DNA of 64,000 bases from Asterias amurensis. Taxonomy: Eukaryota > Echinodermata > Asteroidea > Forcipulatida > Asteriidae. The position numbers and the translations under genes were made by a program. Under the pieces are notes generated by a model. That model had not been told where the DNA came from and made no database searches. It saw nothing but the letters and a program-made list of their open reading frames with translations. The stretch covers positions 25,182,001 through 25,246,000 of the forward strand of contig NC_092650.1 in assembly GCF_032118995.1 (NCBI RefSeq). The letters are read 5' to 3'. Below are positions 60,853-64,000 of the stretch, piece by piece; position 1 is the stretch's first letter; every line of letters begins with the position of its first letter.

Positions 60853-63800
60853 CTAATCAAAGTCCTTGATGTCCTGGGGGATGTTACCATTCTTAAAGCT
60901 CTGCTGCAACTCCTGACGTCGTCTGTCCTTACTTGGCCTCATGCGGCAGGCCATGGCACGGCCATTAGCGCTCTTCCTCTTATTGAACAAGTCCGCTCGA
61001 GTCGGCGACATTTTGTGCATCTCTCTCATATGCATGGCAAGATAGTCCGTCCTGGCGAACCCCAGGGAGCAGCCATCACACTTGTACGGCTTGAGGTGGG
61101 TAAACAGGTGCTCTCTCATGTGCTGTTTGCTTTTGAAACGCTTGTGGCAGTCATCGATCATACACTGGTATGGTCTCTTGTCCATATCCCCATCGGTCTC
61201 ATCTACTATGTTGTAGTAAGGGCTAAGGTCTAGACCTCCCCCAATGTGAGTTGAAAGAGCTTCAACGTGAGATGAAGATGAAGGAGGGGGACGTTTATTA
61301 CTAGGACGTCGTCCTCGTCTCTTACCCCTCTTGATGTGGATTTTCAAGACCAAGCCATGTTTCTTCCTCTGCCTTCTCAGTGGATTGTACTCTGGGTCTT
61401 CGTTCTCGCCGCGCCGTCTTAGATTTGACGGGAAGGTGTAGTTGCCAGTTTTCCGCTTTGGTCTTCCTGTCGGGGTGTACCTGATATCGTCACCGGATTC
61501 ATCCAGATCATGATTGGCATCCGAGTTTGATGGATATTGGGGGTAGTCTACGTCGTTGTGATCATCGACAGCCCCGCTATCGCTTTCATCCTCTTCGTCT
61601 TCCTCCGAGTCATAATCCATCTCCTCGTCCATTTTGTCAGCTTGCTCTTCGAAATCAATCCCACTCTCCTCTGCACTTTGTTTATCCATATATTTTTCTG
61701 TAGCATCCAACTCCTTCTTGATATGAGGTTCCATGCCACTATCCTCAGAGTCATTCTTACCAGTTGATTCCTGGCAGTTCTCTACGGTCTTCAAAGCAGT
61801 CGAGAATGCCGAGGTCACCCCTTCCTTGATCATTTCCTCTTCAGTTACTCTTACGGGAGTAGGTTGTTTCCTTTTGGACCAAGTAACGTCCAATTTGAGG
61901 CTATCCTTCGGGGAGGTCTGAGCTTGAGAGTTTCCAGGAGAGATCTGGGAACCGTTCTCACAGCCAGATGCAGCATCATCAAAGATCTGTATTTTCTTCT
62001 CCTTCGCTATTGTAATTGGAGCAACCGTCTCATCACTGTCCTCCTGGCCAGAGGTATTCCCAAAGAAATCAACTAAGTCTTCATCATCATAATCATGACG
62101 ACGCTTTCTCTTTCTGTGTCTGTCTCTATGAACGATGTCCGACCCACGAGGTATGATAACATTGGACGGCGCAACCACCATACTCCGGGATGCAGGAGAG
62201 AACCCATTTCGCACTGGATGTGGTGAAAGCTTTTCCGCTGATGGTTGAGTTTCTGATGTTGCTGCTGGCTGGTAACATGTCTCAGGAATATGATCAGTTG
62301 GCTTCAGTCGCTTCCCGGATTTGAACATCATCTCAAGTTCTTTGGCATCACCTTCAAAACTGTGGGTCTTCTTTAGGTGGTCTGCAAGGTACTGCCAACG
62401 GGTGGTGTCAAAACTACACTCCCCACATTTATAAGGCCTGGAATGGATTCGAACGTGATCAGTGAGGTTGTTAGACCGCTTGAAACGATTCCCGCATATG
62501 TGACAAGCATAGGGTCTTTCTTCTGGGTTCTCGTCTGTCCTTGGAGACCGTTTCCTGCGTCTGTTGGACTCATGGTCATTTGACCCGGAAGAGGAATGTC
62601 GTTTCTTTGGAGAGCGAGGAACTGATCTTGGGCTTGGCAAATTGGGAGACACATGGGGAGGCCCGACATGAATTGGCGGAGAAGCAAATGTTCCATTCCC
62701 CACTGGAACATACTCTGGATGAGGCAGATGTGAAAGAGGGCTTTGAACTACCGTCTCCACGATTTCACCGTTTGTGGGAAGAACAAAGTGTGGCCGTCTG
62801 GAATGATCTATGTGTGTAGATGGAAGAGAAGGTGGTAAGGGAGGAGGAGGTATTGGCGGTGGTTGGACAAAAGGAGGTACACCTTCTCCTGGGGAACACA
62901 CATCTTGAAGTATGGAACTGTTCTGTGACACAACCTCTTGTTGATTAGATGTTTTATCTCGATCACTTAGCTTCTCTCTTTTCAAAAGCTGCACATCTTG
63001 TTTATCACTTGATTCCTCCACAGTGACAATCTCTGACCCCTGATCTCCAGGCTCCAGTTTGTGGACCGCCACATCCTGCGGTTTTTGATGGCCTTGGTAA
63101 ACAAGCGGAGGTGGCTGGTCATTCATCATTTCCTGACTCATTTGCTGGGGTAACCTCAAACCATGCTCGTCAACATGAACGGGAACTCTATTAGAACCTT
63201 GCAATCCTGGTCTACTAGGCTCTGGGAATCTGGAAGGAATAGCCGCTTCCAACGAAGCAGATGGTCTAAGAGGAAGGTGTGATCCAGGTGGAAAATGGGG
63301 ACCAGCAGGAAGTGAGGGTACCATATTATTGCCATTCTGCTCTAACTGAGGTTCTCTGATCCGGGGAACAATCTGTGGGTCAGAGGGGTTAAGATGTTGT
63401 TGGAGCCTGGAAGTGTTTGCCTTGAACTGGTTGCAGGGTGGGCCTAGGCTGTCTGAGGGTTCTCTAGTTAGAGGGTTAACTACTGGATTACTTATAACTC
63501 TGTCCTGGTACGGATGCTTCGGGAAAATGAATCTGTCTGTCTGGCTAGAGCCTGGGTTGGTTGATGAGAACCCTGGATCTGAGAGACGATGAGATGAAGC
63601 ATGAGATGGGGATAGACTTTTCATGCCATGATTACGTTCCTGCCACTGCCTTTCAATCTGTTGGCGTTGGTACTTCTGCTGATCTCGCTGCATCTGTAGC
63701 TGAAGACTTTCTTGCTTTTGTTTCTCCAGATGTGTCTTCTTATGATGCTGATCAAAATGCTGTTGGTCGTGCTTTGGCTGGTAGCCTCCTCTGTTGTACC

Positions 63801-64000
63801 CTGCTTGGCCCATCATCGGCGGGAAACCGCTTGGACCTGGGAATCTACCTTCTGGCAATGAGGAGCTCATGTGTGGAGGTCTGTAACCCATCACTCTAGA
63901 TGGTGGAGCAATTCCGGGATGGCCTGGATAAAACTGCCCCCTTGGATCCACCAATGATCCCGAATGAAACATGGATATGTAGGGGTTGGAAGGATTAGGA
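60853..64000 (-). CDS. Four-zinc-finger C2H2 nuclear protein, 5'-partial
   Basis: A single open exon of more than 3.1 kb ends with stop at 60853-60855 (last residues DIKDFD). The first ATG in the window is at 63972, but the frame stays open to base 64000, so the true start may lie outside. From that ATG it is 1039 residues. Residues 60-115 are Gln/His/Lys-rich; 130-470 are Pro/Ser-rich and low complexity. A first C2H2 pair is at about 487-540 (CHICGNRFKRSNNLTDH, then CGECSFDTTRWQYLADH), a basic cluster KRKRRHDYDDEDLVDFF at about 625, an acidic tract at about 800-830, and a second pair at about 935-987 (CMIDDCHKRFKSKQHMREH, then CDGCSLGFARTDYLAMH). Likely a DNA-binding regulator. I do not recognise the ortholog. 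Confidence 0.85.
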   Translation of the reverse strand, partial: PNPSNPYISMFHSGSLVDPRGQFYPGHPGIAPPSRVMGYRPPHMSSSLPEGRFPGPSGFPPMMGQAGYNRGGYQPKHDQQHFDQHHKKTHLEKQKQESLQLQMQRDQQKYQRQQIERQWQERNHGMKSLSPSHASSHRLSDPGFSSTNPGSSQTDRFIFPKHPYQDRVISNPVVNPLTREPSDSLGPPCNQFKANTSRLQQHLNPSDPQIVPRIREPQLEQNGNNMVPSLPAGPHFPPGSHLPLRPSASLEAAIPSRFPEPSRPGLQGSNRVPVHVDEHGLRLPQQMSQEMMNDQPPPLVYQGHQKPQDVAVHKLEPGDQGSEIVTVEESSDKQDVQLLKREKLSDRDKTSNQQEVVSQNSSILQDVCSPGEGVPPFVQPPPIPPPPLPPSLPSTHIDHSRRPHFVLPTNGEIVETVVQSPLSHLPHPEYVPVGNGTFASPPIHVGPPHVSPNLPSPRSVPRSPKKRHSSSGSNDHESNRRRKRSPRTDENPEERPYACHICGNRFKRSNNLTDHVRIHSRPYKCGECSFDTTRWQYLADHLKKTHSFEGDAKELEMMFKSGKRLKPTDHIPETCYQPAATSETQPSAEKLSPHPVRNGFSPASRSMVVAPSNVIIPRGSDIVHRDRHRKRKRRHDYDDEDLVDFFGNTSGQEDSDETVAPITIAKEKKIQIFDDAASGCENGSQISPGNSQAQTSPKDSLKLDVTWSKRKQPTPVRVTEEEMIKEGVTSAFSTALKTVENCQESTGKNDSEDSGMEPHIKKELDATEKYMDKQSAEESGIDFEEQADKMDEEMDYDSEEDEEDESDSGAVDDHNDVDYPQYPSNSDANHDLDESGDDIRYTPTGRPKRKTGNYTFPSNLRRRGENEDPEYNPLRRQRKKHGLVLKIHIKRGKRRGRRPSNKRPPPSSSSHVEALSTHIGGGLDLSPYYNIVDETDGDMDKRPYQCMIDDCHKRFKSKQHMREHLFTHLKPYKCDGCSLGFARTDYLAMHMREMHKMSPTRADLFNKRKSANGRAMACRMRPSKDRRRQELQQSFKNGNIPQDIKDFD

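Overview
This is a eukaryotic, intron-rich, A/T-leaning nuclear window. Gene content (GSE1, GINS2, anillin) is metazoan. The dense load of small palindromic DNA-transposon remnants and tRNA-derived SINEs looks to me like an echinoderm, most likely a sea star. The phylum is an inference from repeat style and protein similarity, not proven here.

Layout. (1) 61-21523, plus strand: the genetic suppressor element 1 gene (GSE1), 13 coding exons visible, start beyond the left edge, about 1110 residues seen. Its 10.6 kb third visible intron holds many repeats and one comparatively repeat-free block. (2) 27529-30145, minus strand: GINS2 (PSF2), four coding exons giving exactly 185 residues, tail-to-tail with GSE1. 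(3) 30658-47705, plus strand: anillin (ANLN), 17 coding exons, 1132 residues, head-to-head with GINS2 across 512 bp. (4) 53643-55172, minus strand: a two-exon gene for a 305-residue protein with Psq-type and CENP-B-type helix-turn-helix regions but no transposase catalytic domain, probably domesticated. (5) 60853 to the right edge, minus strand: one long coding exon of a four-zinc-finger nuclear protein, its 5' end outside the window.

How the genes relate. GINS2 (replication initiation, S phase) and ANLN (cytokinesis) are both cell-cycle genes and share a short divergent promoter carrying an E2F-like and a CHR-like site. GSE1 and GINS2 are, as I recall, also convergent neighbours in the human genome (16q24.1), so this pair may be an ancient linkage. 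The other genes show no functional link.

The non-coding part is a record of mobile elements: at least four palindromic MITE families flanked by TTAA, an hAT-like element with another element nested in it, a foldback-like element with arms made of about ten-base direct repeats in ANLN intron 1, repeats with hammerhead-ribozyme-like cores, a tRNA-headed SINE family, and a 33-bp minisatellite whose length makes a false open frame. I found no convincing RNA gene or CRISPR array, and no autonomous transposase.
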